A stretch of DNA of 64,000 bases from Prostheceraeus crozeri (lineage: Eukaryota > Platyhelminthes > Polycladida > Euryleptidae), in assembly GCA_907163375.1 (NCBI GenBank), contig CAJQUW010012891.1, positions 132,501 through 196,500 on the forward strand, written 5' to 3'. This document shows, piece by piece, positions 32,701-40,912 of this stretch. Position numbers and translations under genes: made by a program. Below the pieces are notes generated by a model. It saw nothing but the letters and a program-made list of their open reading frames with translations. It did no database searches and had not been told where the DNA came from. Within the stretch, counting starts at the first letter, position 1; each line of letters starts with the position of its first letter.

Positions 32701-35700
32701 AAAATGCCTGTTCTCACCGAACCATGTGGCGAGGGGCGGGAGAGGGGGCAACTACAGATATCATATCATTATGGACACTTCTTATTGATGATTAATTAAC
32801 ATATTCACTTTCCTTGTGTTACATGCATTCGAATGAGCCCAAGCAAGACACCATAATGACACTTTCCAGAGATAGGCAAATGACGTACTCAGTTTTCAGA
32901 ATTGATATGAAATCAGATGCAACATTTCAAGCATAATGACTCGAAAATGATATCTAAACGACACATTCTCGAGGAAATACAAATAGATGTTGCATTAGAT
33001 CTACGAGCGTGAACAAAGTGTGATGTAATCAGGCTCTTAGATCTGCAAGTTTCATCAGACGAGAACAGTTCGCTATGAATTGAAGTGTTGCTAGCAGCAG
33101 TCTACTTTAGAGCAATATCCGAGTAATTCTATGATGCGTTTTGGCAGACCAACAGTCTAGAAAATAGTCTCAATCTGAGAACAGCACTGAGTTCAGTATG
33201 ATATGGCGACAAAAAGGCATTCCGTCCTGTTAATTTTCGTTAAGTAAATCCGAATCTGCAGAAATTATTCTCTTGAGTATCAAAATCTATAAGTTGTGGT
33301 TGTCGCATGATTTGAGGGAATATCAGATCAGATATTTCACTGCCAATATTATTCATAAGAACCAAGGGAAATCAATCCTTTTGTCAAGCTGTCAACACAA
33401 TCATAAGCTATATCGGCTGTTGTCACGCACTGCGATGAGCATGAGCGATAGAAGCGAGCATTTTCAAGGAGAAAAGATGGCTGTTGTTTGCAAAATAGAT
33501 GACACCATCATCTTCTTCGTGAAATTTCCTTTTAAATGAAGTGTGTTTCAACTTGGTTAAGAATTCTGCGATCTGCGTCAAATAAACGATATGAAGCGTT
33601 TTGATGACTTCATCGTAATGCTTGAAGGAGTGGCGAACAATTAAAGACAGATGAAAGAGACGGACATTGCTAAAGTTATTTTTTCCAATTGTAAATTAAG
33701 TACGGCATACTTTTGAGTGACTGACATTGCAAATTAATAGTTAGAATATAGGAATTGCTATAAACTACATCATTTTGCGAAAACATTTATCATTAGATAT
33801 TTCATATTTGTAAAGAGTAGAGTTTTTAAGGACACACACATGTATCAAATCTCAACAGATATAACCACCACGAGACATGTTTCGGCCTGTTGGGCCTCAT
33901 CAGTCGTGGGTAGGTTTGAACCAGCGACGTTGGAGCTAGAGGACGTGCAAGCGTACCCTCTAACCACAAGGCCACCGGACCATCTGTTGAAAGCGTGAAT
34001 TAGCCAGGAAGGCACTGCTTTAACGCAGGCACGTGGAGGGCGGAATGCATTCTGCAATCACTTAATACCGCATCCGAGATTGAGGCGCTTCACGCAGGCG
34101 CTACTCATTACATGTTTAGACAAGTAACCTGGCAATTGACGCCCTGCACGAACATCTGGCAACGTGTGGTGTTAGGTTTCAGTGCGGGGTAGAGCAAGCC
34201 GCGAGGCGTCTTGGCGCGGGATGGATTTTCCTATCTCGTAGGCAAACTGTGCGTCATTACAGAATTTATTTCTGAAATTACTTGGGCACGTGGTCCCGCG
34301 CGTATGGTGTGAACAGCCCCATAGGTGTGCTAAGGTTCTGAACGAAAATTCAAGACGCGCCGCGCCGCGTCTGGTGGGAATGGACTCGAATTCTCTTCAA
34401 TTCTCTCATTAATTCATTTCTCACAGTCTATCTTCATCTGTAACTGACAGAATCTGACACAAAATGAAGTTTTCGTTGTTCAAATCTTGTTACTTGTTTT
34501 ATTTTTTAAGGAAAGCGAAATCCTTTTTGAAAATTGCACATATAAAGAGTCAGAAAATTCATTTGAAAATTATCTAATGGCATGAGGCCTATCGTTCAAT
34601 CTCAATAGGTGATTAGTTTGGACACAAGAATCATGATTACACATTTAGATATTTTGAATGATTGCAACAAATGCTATGGAAACATAGAAATCTGCTTATA
34701 GTCCTGCCGATAGGACGAGTTTCTGCATGGAATGAGACCGAAGATGAGACTTTTAAGGAAAAAAGTTGAACATGGCACAGCTATAGCTGACGCTTTTTAC
34801 TGACACTCAAAGGCTAATATGCCGATGAGATGAATGATAAGCTGATGATAAAGATTGAAATTAATTGCGAAAATATAAAGTTATAATCAACATCGATACT
34901 TAACTTGACTCTTCCCAACCAATAACTAGAAAATACCATCATTGTATTGTTTTATCAGTACCACTTTGTTTTAATGCTGAGCCACCATTGCTGATATCAT
35001 TTCTCTATTAAGTAACTTGGTAGAAGGAGATCAGCTCATTATCTAACAATCTTAACATATTCTCTGACTCACCTACAGTTGAAGGCCAAGTATTATGGAC
35101 CTGCAAGGTATCATTCATTATTTTTGAGGAATTGGGGAATCGGGCTTTTATGGCTGTAGCAGTTAATGACCCTCTTGACACTACCAACGCGATTCTTTCA
35201 TTGGAAAATGCTCAACTGGACTACAGAAATATTGCTTGAAATACATCCTGCATCATTACTGCATGAATGAATTTCTCGTAATCAATAATTTGATGCAACA
35301 AAACTGTCTTATTCAAAGGATTGACAGAATTGCTTTCGTTTTTGCAGATATTCCAAAGAAAGACTCATCGACTCAGTATCATCCGCCTCCTCCACCCCGC
35401 CCCGTGGTTCCTGGTGAGTTGAAAACTGAAAATCTAATTAATAAATTCGTTACGAGGCAGTGTTGGCCATGGAATACCACCGCTCCCATGAGATTCTTTA
35501 GATCTTCATTAGTCAAATAAGGGTCAGACAGGAACAACACAAGAATCGGTGAGTTCCTGCGGTCTTAATGAAAGGACACTGAGAAGTTGTTACTTTATGT
35601 TGTCGAGAACAAACGATAGCGACGATCTTATCTAGATTTCATTGTTTAATTGATGATTACGGATAATCAGTCAAAATGTTTTAATTTATATCTCAAAGTA

Positions 35701-37068
35701 CCGGCAGCATACTTATTTTCATATCTTATACACTGATGCAAGCAGCATAATGAAAATGAACCTCTTTAGTATCTTCAACTCCTTGAGTGTCTACACAGGC
35801 GAATTCCATGCAGGGATTGTTTTGAATTTTGCGGAATAATTCGGCATAAGCAAAATAAACTAGATTAAAGGGAACCCTTCCGGATGGTCAATGGCCATCA
35901 TAGTCATACATCAAGGAAATTTGGAGCCCCTGCAACAGGGACTTTGGTTTTCAAAGAAATAAACTTATAGTTACCTTTGTTTACTTGGAAATTGGTGAAC
36001 AGAACATTATTTGTCCGCTTTGCACTGATTGAGTCAGAAGTGGAAACTTATGTTCGGTTTGAATTTTCTGTGAAAAGAGTAATTATCAAGATTTTTCAAT
36101 TAAATGAATTTTGAAGGTCCGAAAATGAACCTCTTGAGTCTACTATTCCTTCATAGGAATTGATAAGTAATTTCGTTAAATAGACCGATTGCATTCTAAT
36201 GCATTTTAAAGATTTTGTTAATACGAGACGATAGGAGCGAATTATCTAGTTAGGGCGATAGATCTGCAAATATCAAATTTCCACTTTTCCAAATTGAAAA
36301 AAAAATTCCATCAAATTTTAATTGAAATGTTGATCAAAACCTTCGATTTGCAAACTTCTTCACATTGAATTTCTAAACTTAGTTCGTGTTTAAAAAACAT
36401 TCTATACAGAGTCGTCCTTCATGGGAAAGGAACATCAACGACAGATGAATTTTTATCAAATTATTTTTAATTTATTTTTGATATTTTAAAAGACTTATTG
36501 GTCATTTCATTTCCTTAATCTGACGATCAGCTGCGGAGAATGGCTGAAATAAATCTAAATATTGCAACTATGTTTTCAATCTTTCCTAAAACATCGCTTG
36601 TTATTTTTGCGGAATTTTTATAAAAATGTTTGTTAAATTCAATCAACTATTTTCTTCTAATGTTTCCATGAACAGAACCTTCAACTGAATTATTCCAAAC
36701 AAATTCTTAGCGTCAAATTCATTCATTTTCTCTTCTTTGCAGTTCAGTTCTATCTGGTGGACGCCACGGGTACATTGGAACAGCAATTCTACGTCCTCCA
36801 CCTCCGGAGACCGCCAACTGTCGGAGAACTGCGGAATGCTGTCCAAGAAAAGTTGAAGAAACCTCCGCAGCAGTGGATGATGTGGCGACGGACAGCGGTC
36901 TCCGAAGATGGAGAGAAACTGTTCGATGTGATGGATGGTGGATACAGAACCGCAGAGGGACAGAAGAAGAATGCGAAGAATCACAAAGAGGAATTACTTG
37001 AAGACGACGACGAAGTCTTTATTATTCCTGAAAATCGCCGTCCGCTCCTCTACATCCAACGTCGATGA
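20756..37068 (+). CDS. Five-exon gene for a multi-ubiquitin-like-domain, coiled-coil protein
   Basis: Joined coding exons 20756-20771, 23751-24773, 28223-28468, 35348-35413 and 36743-37068 total 1677 nt, exactly 559 codons including stop. All four introns (2979, 3449, 6879 and 1329 bp) have GT-AG borders and all are phase 1, so the reading frame closes perfectly; this is strong evidence for a real gene. Predicted protein of 558 residues: a ubiquitin-fold-like N-terminal segment (about 41-127), a clearer SUMO/ubiquitin-like segment (about 137-202, with FLYNGKVLEKNKTIRQLGIP), one or two further beta-grasp-like segments (about 198-332), a cysteine cluster CEGCGRC, a coiled coil (about 350-428), a proline-rich linker (about 430-450) and a last domain (452-558) with an acidic end. 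I do not recognise the family. No terminal di-glycine was seen, so it is probably a ubiquitin-fold adaptor rather than a conjugated modifier (inference). Confidence 0.8.
22268..22512. repeat. Pair of short direct repeats in intron 1
   Basis: A stretch near 22271-22306 (TTTCAGGAGGCGTGCCAACA, then GGTCTCTGATGGG) recurs at about 22475-22509 (TTTCAAGAGGCGTGCAAACA, then GGTTTGTGATGGG), spaced by about 204 bp. It may be two decayed units of a longer tandem repeat or direct ends of a small element. No target duplication could be defined. Confidence 0.5.
22989..23152. repeat. Near-perfect hairpin with hammerhead-like centre in intron 1
   Basis: Arms of about 75 bp, meeting within a loop of about 15 bp, are almost perfectly inverse (ATTCTTCAGTGGTATAGTTC facing GAACTATACCACTGAAGAAT). 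The centre reads CCTGAGGAAGGGTGGATCAC then CCGAAAGC: CUGANGA, a GGGUG/CACCC stem II and GAAA, the hammerhead core order, but with one extra A before stem II. Such cores at PLE ends are known. This is probably a PLE-derived snapback copy; catalytic activity is doubtful. Confidence 0.65.
23751..24773 (+). CDS. Exon 2: ubiquitin-like repeats
   Basis: Acceptor GAATTTTTAG|G, donor AAAG|GTGAGT. It encodes residues 6-347 without a stop. Visible beta-grasp features include ISFLYNGKVLEKNKTI and RQLGIPENGIITAV, which parallel the 'F-x-x-D/N-G-x-x-L/I ... L-G-x-x-x-G-x-x-I' pattern of SUMO and ubiquitin-like folds; adjoining stretches (KMLLIKSFNS, TISVEVSDGS, EICVTVGDQVYKW) look like first strands of further domains. 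A small cysteine group CEGCGRC sits at about 308-314. The frame stays open upstream of 23751, but that part is intronic by phase. Confidence 0.8.
25060..25300. repeat. Degenerate minisatellite in intron 2
   Basis: Loosely repeating blocks of roughly 30-40 bp built on GGTTCTGCAG(A/G)(C/T)G, then CTCCTTATCTTACA and GGCGCCCC. The unit has diverged strongly; a few copies are recognisable at about 25095, 25170, 25210 and 25280. It stands out by its higher GC content. Confidence 0.5.
26477..26960 (-). pseudogene. LINE reverse transcriptase C-terminal fragment (jockey/CR1-like)
   Basis: The minus frame contains ENIQKRCHKVICSESNCSC, then VPLQYRRTIRGFKLFQSIV and HPLHHLKPPKLLYSGKFSIP, with QTAARSNSFFVYMSKLMNS. 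The order 'IQKRxxxxI ... L..RR ... KLF ... HPLHxLxPP ... R...FF' is typical of the last part of LINE ORF2 proteins that lack the RNase H or zinc-tail region. Upstream (to about 26960) the match is lost through frame breaks. It lies in intron 2 in antisense. Confidence 0.65.
27128..27565. repeat. Inverted duplication, arm A (intron 2)
   Basis: Segments here (CTCATCTTCTGTCTC, GCAGAAACTCGTCCT, AATTTGAACAACGAAAACTT, TTGAAGAGAATTACATGCAG) occur in inverse order and orientation in 32583-34758. Divergence is notable (many substitutions). The two arms enclose exon 3 and the transposase relic. Arm B carries a separate 1.7-kb insertion. Confidence 0.75.
27579..27955 (+). repeat. Dispersed repeat R1, copy 1
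   Basis: Starts at AGAATTAAATATTTTGTTTA and runs to about TGTGTTTTGG. Other copies: 31838-32016 (same strand, 3'-truncated) and 60482-60861 (opposite strand). All three share the same abrupt left border, so this is an element end. Partial translation in one frame reads EELRKWAKRNS-like, but no protein was identified. Confidence 0.75.
28223..28468 (+). CDS. Exon 3: coiled coil
   Basis: Acceptor CATTTTTCAG|AT, donor CAAA|GTAAGT, phase 1 on both sides. It encodes residues 347-429 and begins DEEYEDFLTSLRNRYLRLLS. Regular leucines and charged residues (LRSLRESLQEKNDELEKDL) indicate a long amphipathic helix or coiled coil. The exon is flanked, inside its introns, by a large inverted duplication (27128-27565 and 32583-34758). 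Confidence 0.8.
28714..28844 (+). repeat. 24-bp minisatellite with coding-like periodicity in intron 3
   Basis: Five or six diverged units with a 24-bp period on the theme TTTAGAxATCCAAxTAGCAC. Being a multiple of three, the array stays open and would translate as an eight-residue repeat (STFRYPSS, IFRNPN..). It lies 250 bp after the exon 3 donor on the sense strand. No acceptor that would include it in the mRNA was found. Confidence 0.65.
29395..30013 (-). pseudogene. Penelope-like element relic: GIY-YIG endonuclease and 3' end
   Basis: Minus strand, upstream frame (29728-29958): CNCNVCSAIGPKYNCKSGYL with VYCFNCFWC, the cysteine-rich linker before the nuclease. Downstream frame (29505-29762): YVGKSCRPFKLRYQEHERSI with SALSEHHLKFH, which are the 'YVG ... 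R ... H' nuclease motifs of PLE GIY-YIG domains. A frameshift joins them at about 29745. Beyond the stop, near 29408-29445, the minus strand reads GGAAGAAACGCGTCGGGTG, the hammerhead-derived GAAACGCGUC block usual at PLE ends. Upstream it is cut by the LINE at 30028-30699. Confidence 0.75.
30028..30699 (-). mobile_element. 5'-truncated LINE insertion with 14-bp target duplication (LINE D)
   Basis: Flanked by identical TTGTAAGAAAGTAC at 30014-30027 and 30700-30713. The minus strand encodes EFCYLGDVLSCDAGAEKAV, LLYGAETWPLTQQQRSRLEV, RFRWFGHVRRAEE and GKRPVGRSKKS, the C-terminal part shared with the fragments at 5007-5452 and 6353-7079. One frameshift near 30185 moves to the frame ending in a stop at the 3' end. 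The 3' tail is a short GAAGTGAAGTGAAG microsatellite, consistent with target-primed reverse transcription. It lies inside intron 3, splitting the PLE relic from whatever followed it. Confidence 0.9.
30927..31770 (-). pseudogene. DDE transposase relic (Tc1/mariner-like)
   Basis: The minus frame 30927-31562 (211 codons) holds PWIVFDNAPCH, the second catalytic D, and IARLSPFSCELNPIESMFDV, whose E lies after 37 intervening residues (DX37E). The first D region is altered (AEIVVDRGGNVPQ). Upstream, between about 31690 and 31770, the same strand reads DRIRLIETFQRNEDYIAAA, the helix-turn-helix type of N-terminus, but several stops intervene. Terminal repeats were not identified. Antisense in intron 3. 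Confidence 0.8.
31838..32016 (+). repeat. Dispersed repeat R1, copy 2 (truncated)
   Basis: Same left border as copy 1 (AGAATTAAATATTTTGTTTA) and about 90 percent or more identical by eye through GTGAGTTCAAGCAAAGTGCT. It stops abruptly at TCGATTG. It is immediately followed by 29 bp (32020-32048) identical to part of the LINE at 30461-30489. Confidence 0.8.
33850..33990 (-). mobile_element. tRNA-like SINE unit fused to a hammerhead ribozyme
   Basis: Read on the minus strand: a pol III A-box-like TGGCCTTGTGGTTAGAGG (about 33957-33974), a B box GGTTCAAACC (33913-33922), then immediately a type I hammerhead (33868-33909). In the latter, CCACGA pairs with UCGUGG (stem I), followed by CUGAUGA, GGCC-CAACA-GGCC (stem II), GAAA, a one-pair stem III C-AU-G, and UC before the predicted cleavage site. 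All invariant core bases are present. The unit is closed by TCAACAGAT and ATCTGTTGA at its ends. Very short stem III is usual in PLE-type hammerheads, which often act as dimers. Confidence 0.7.
33866..33910 (-). ncRNA. Hammerhead ribozyme motif, type I with minimal stem III
   Basis: Core boxes in order: CUGAUGA, stem II of four G-C pairs with loop CAACA, GAAA, then C-AU-G and UC, with stem I of six pairs joining the 5' and 3' ends. Self-cleavage would release units bounded at the base after UC, as in retrozymes and PLE terminal repeats. I see only one copy, so dimer-dependent activity in situ is uncertain. Confidence 0.7.
34759..35347. other. Rest of intron 3, no element recognised
   Basis: Contains one acceptor/donor pair (about 35079-35107) that could frame a 29-nt exon, but it would end in phase 0 and not fit exon 4, so it is not called. 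Confidence 0.35.
35348..35413 (+). CDS. Exon 4: proline-rich linker
   Basis: A 66-nt exon with acceptor TTTTTGCAG|AT and donor CCTG|GTGAGT, phase 1 on both sides. It encodes IPKKDSSTQYHPPPPPRPVV, a flexible segment of the sort bound by SH3, WW or EVH1 domains (family knowledge; binding is inference). It could be skipped without breaking frame. Confidence 0.75.
36743..37068 (+). CDS. Exon 5: C-terminal domain and stop
   Basis: Acceptor TTCTTTGCAG|TT. It encodes residues 451-558, ending at TGA 37066-37068. Starting with QFYLVDATGTLEQQFYVLHL and continuing RRPPTVGELRNAVQEKL, the beginning resembles another beta-grasp fold: two strands, then a helix introduced by TVGELRNAV. A charged acidic stretch EELLEDDDEVFIIPE follows before a basic tail. 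No zinc or catalytic motif is visible. Confidence 0.8.
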
Positions 37069-37107
37069 GAACTCAAGGACTTCAAATTCTTTTCATTTTC
37101 ATTTCAC

Positions 37108-37139
37108 AATAAAGGACTTTTTGATGGATTTACAATAAA
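37108..37139 (+). promoter_or_regulatory. Polyadenylation signals of the ubiquitin-like gene
   Basis: Two AATAAA hexamers, 37108-37113 and 37134-37139, lie 40-70 nt after the stop codon and are followed by T-rich sequence. The 3' UTR is therefore very short, which supports the plus-strand gene ending here. Confidence 0.7.
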
Positions 37140-38375
37140 AATCATTTTGGTATCTTTTCGTTTTTAATTTGCAAATAAAAATGACCTTCGAGAATATTCT
37201 TTCTTGAATGAAACTGGATGAAGAATTTATTTTCCATTTACTTTCCGTTCATTTCTTTTCCAATTCAATTGTCCATCCACATAAATTGATAAGAAATAAG
37301 ACTTTCTTCTGTTCTTCAAATTTGATACAATTTTCCATCACAGCTCAATCTTCCACAATCAAAAACCTTTCACAAAGTGCATTAACAGTGAAAACACGCA
37401 GGGTGGAATGATATCAATACTGCCAGATCTTTGATTATCAAATGATAAATTTCAAAATTCAAGTGAAAATTCATAGCGCACAGCACGTCAGGGTATGAAG
37501 GTATTTCGTGTTATTATAGGAGCATAAACTTACTTTCGATCATCTCCGTATCTACATGATGGTGTAAATCCTGGTGGGACCACAGTTGATACCCCCGGAT
37601 TTCCAATTGATCCAATTGACATTTCATCCATCACAGCCTCGACAAACTCGGTTGTCTCTGTCATTCATGGAGGTTTGTCGACATTCCTCTTCATCATCGC
37701 TCCTATCTGCGTCGAGAAGAGCGTACACCTAACATCATCGTTCATTGTGCCCTGACTTGATAAAACTTCATTTTGATTTCTGAAATGTAAAACAGCAGTT
37801 TTTAGTCCACTACTCTCAACCAGAGCGTTGTATACTAAGCAACGAGCAGAATGTCTGATCCTGTGGTCGAGGGGTTAGAGTCTCGGCATTGGCCTCATTC
37901 TATTGCAGTTTTTCCATTTTTTCACTTATCGACCACAGGGTCACCAGTGACGCCGTAGCATATTTGTTTGTCTGGACCAAACACATTTCATCAACATGGG
38001 AATTGAAGTGTGCAGTGATAAATGATGGGTCTCTGTCATATCCTTGGAATGTATGATGCGACACACTTACCTTGCTCTCAAGCATGCAGTTGATAAAAAT
38101 GATGTGGCCAAATGTCGCGAAGTACCCTTTTTAGAACAGCCACATAAAATGCTGAAACGATTTTCGACTCCAAAAAAACTTGCCATATAATTTGGCATGA
38201 TGCAGTTAAACGAAATATCAATCATAGAGCAAAAAATTATTATTCCTTATCAGCACCAGAGGCGATGAAAAGTTCGGGTCACCAGTGTCCTGTGGCAGTT
38301 AAAGGGTTAAAGTCCCGTGGCTATGCGGGACATTACTGCAACATCTGCTATATTAATTAGTAGGCCCTATAGTTG
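37140..38375. other. Intergenic, possible degenerate SINE
   Basis: At about 37855-37895 a tRNA-like A-box region (GTGGTCGAGGGGTTAGAGTC) appears, and nearby CGACCACAGGGTCACC (about 37929-37944) is its partial inverse. A related GTCACCAGTGTCCTGTGGC lies near 38278. No B box completes the promoter. The minus frame at 37900-38085 is unsupported. Confidence 0.35.
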
Positions 38376-40912
38376 GCAGTTATGTTATACAGACTTTGCG
38401 TCTCATGTGTCTGAGGCTAAACAATGTGATAGGACCTCAATTTCATGCTCAGGGAAGACAGAATATGCTTAGCGGTTCATCCGTGGTTCATGCGGCAACG
38501 CAGACAGCCGTAGACGACGCGCAAACTATAAAGGCTCGCCCGCGCGTATTCATAAACATTCCCTATGTTTTGACAGCATCAGGTCAAGTGATTTCTGACT
38601 CTTAGTGCAGCGCGTATGTACGCGGGTAGAAGAATAGAGTGTCCTTAAACACGGATGTTTGGGGCCGTGTTTCCGTTATTAAATACTGCGTTGGCATGTC
38701 ACCTATTGTAGCTTAGATGAGAAGGGGGCGATTGTTGGACCATGGTATTTACTGTAATGGGAGGCACTCCGGATGAAAGAATGCGAGTCTGTCGTGTCCC
38801 TTCCTACTTTTTAAATCCGTGGGGGCAAAAATCAAAAACAGGGTTTCAAAATAGATGAAGAAGGATACAAATAAAACACCGCTGCCATCAGATTACTCCA
38901 TTCGCCGGTGAACGCCAGACCAAATTTTGCTGCTGCATTAACCGGAGAAGAAAGAAATGTATCGTCTGTAAGTTCGTGACAGTGACAGAACAGAAAAGTT
39001 TGGAAATGTATTAATTGGATTTTTCATTTATATTAGTCCAATTGGTGTATAGTTTTGATTTAATAAAATATAAATAATATAATATTATACGCAGAATCTC
39101 GGTGGCTCCAGTGTAGTGAGATGACCAAAATGGTTGTCCTACAGAAAGAAATGAGATTGAAAGTCACCACGAATACCCTGTGGGAACACTTGCTTATCTA
39201 CTATACTGTTATAAAATAGATTATTCGGGTGAAAAATTTCTCATTTCCCTCTCTCTTTCATCACTCACTAACTGTCCCCTTTTCTTCTTCTTATTTTTCA
39301 TCATCTTTCACATTCTGTTGGGGAAAGGGTGCCTATTAATGGGCCGCTAAGTGCGATATGAGCGAGAAATCAATGAAGCTGTGTGTTTGTAAAACCGTGA
39401 AAAGAGAAGAGACTATCAGTTGAAGATTGGCATATAGCATATGTTTCTATAATATCAAGTTGAAATACATAATCGCCATGTCGTGGCGAGCATGTTTGTA
39501 AAGGTGTCGATTGGCCTCCAATGCTAAGTGCTAGTACAGGTTATCTTTGTCTACTGGAAGGCTAGTTAATTTAGCTATAGAATTTAAATTAAAATTATCC
39601 CTGTTGCGCGATTAATTCATATTCGTCATGAAAGCTTTATTCATTTAATATCCCTCCAATGGCACTATTATTGGCCTAAAAATCAGTATTTGATTTTTGT
39701 TAATTCTGCTCTAACCAAGTGTTCATGATAAAAGATAGAATGTAATTTGTCAATATGAAATCTTCTTGTTGGATATTTCTAATGATTTACTCATTGTTAA
39801 CAAAGCCGTGACAGACAAGCCGTTAGTGATTGAATGATTTAAGCAAAACGTCTCAACTTTAAGACATGGCGCCATGAACTAACAAAACTCACACAAAATT
39901 CTTCAGTGAAATCTTTCGCAGAACAATTCATCGTGAGCCTCACGTCCAACCATTTTCGGCAACTTAGCCACTTCCCGTGGAGCATGTTTGAGAATAATTC
40001 TTCTACAGTACATGCATCCGTATTCTTCATTTTCTGTGGACAACTGGAATAGGCACAGCTCTTCCAATTTTCGTGCGTTCTTTGTTTTATGTTCGAAGGG
40101 TTAGGCTTGGGAATTTTCTTCCCTTTTTTGACTGTGTCAGCTGATCGATATAAGATGACGATTCACTATGTCAGAAACAGCTTTTAATAACAGCTGAACT
40201 ACCTGAAGCTCTTCGTCGTTCCTACAATGTGGCTGTTGGCACTTCTTTTGACAGATCTCTGATTGTGGCGACGACAAGGAATGTGTATGTGTTTGCAAGA
40301 TTGAGTTTTTTTTTAAAAACAATTGTTTAGATACAAATTACAATTACATGTATTAATTCTACAATAAAAATTCAAGCGTTCTGAATATCTCCATCGCATG
40401 AACTGTATGGTCATCGATTGAGCGGGTCGGCAATAAGTACTTGCTCCGTTTTTATTTGCAGAAGCAAACTTTCTAAAAAAGTTACTTGAGATATTCAGAA
40501 TGACAGTATCCATAAATATACGTGTATTGATAAGAAAATTATTTTAACGAAATTGGATAATGCTACGTCGACATGACCACGCGTGATTCACGCGTAATTA
40601 CGGAATCTACCCAAACATCCGTGGTTAAAGACTTTCTATTCTTCTACGCGCTTACATACGCGCTGCACTTAAGACTTCAAAAATACTTGATCTGATGCTG
40701 TCAAAACATAGGGAGTTGGGTTTATGAATACGCGCGGGCGAGCTTTATTTTGTGCGTCGTCTTCGGTTATCTGCGTTACCGCGTGAACAACGGTATGAAC
40801 GCTAAGCATGTTCTGTCTTCCCGGAGCATGAAATTGGATGGTCTATCTCATTGTTTTGGCCTCTGCTGATAACAGCAGTACATGGACGCAAGTCTATATA
40901 TAACTAACAGCT
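38376..40912. mobile_element. Foldback element, about 2.5 kb, with TIRs of about 330 bp
   Basis: The left arm (about 38376-38702) and right arm (about 40575-40912) are diverged inverse copies. Shared strings include GACAGCATCAGGTCAAGTGA (facing TTGATCTGATGCTGTC), GCGCGTATTCATAAAC, CAGAATATGCTTAGCGGTTC and AAACACGGATGTTTGG. Both arms are much richer in CG dinucleotides than the surroundings. The interior has no transposase frame above about 65 codons. A target duplication could not be fixed because the outer ends have decayed. Confidence 0.75.

Larger units (their letters stand above)
32661..34388. mobile_element. Insertion with GC-rich terminal inverted repeats
   Basis: Inserted within arm B. 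The left end reads AGTCACACCGGCCGCGACGC then GGCGCGTC; the right end carries GACGCGCCGCGCCGCGTC then TGGTGGGAATGGACT, its imperfect inverse. Comparison with arm A places the borders to within a few bases at about 32661 and 34388. No transposase frame; 33273-33539 (plus, 88 codons) is unrecognised. It contains a tRNA-like/hammerhead unit and unusually GC-rich flanks, in contrast with the surrounding intron. Confidence 0.6.
32583..34758. repeat. Inverted duplication, arm B (intron 3), interrupted
   Basis: Inverse counterpart of 27128-27565. The homologous parts are about 32583-32660 (TATTCCTCAAATGCAATCAG, CTCTAAGTGTGTATCTGCAT) and about 34389-34758 (AATTCTCTTCAATTCTCTC, AAAATGAAGTTTTCGTTGTT, AGGACGAGTTTCTGCAT). 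They are separated by an insertion of about 1.73 kb. Confidence 0.7.

Noticed and set aside
35079-35107. Extra 29-nt exon between exons 3 and 4
   Set aside because: Good-looking splice sites, but entering in phase 1 it would leave in phase 0 and break the frame into exon 4.
37855-37945. tRNA gene
   Set aside because: Only an A-box-like string is present; no B box or cloverleaf could be drawn, so at most a decayed SINE.
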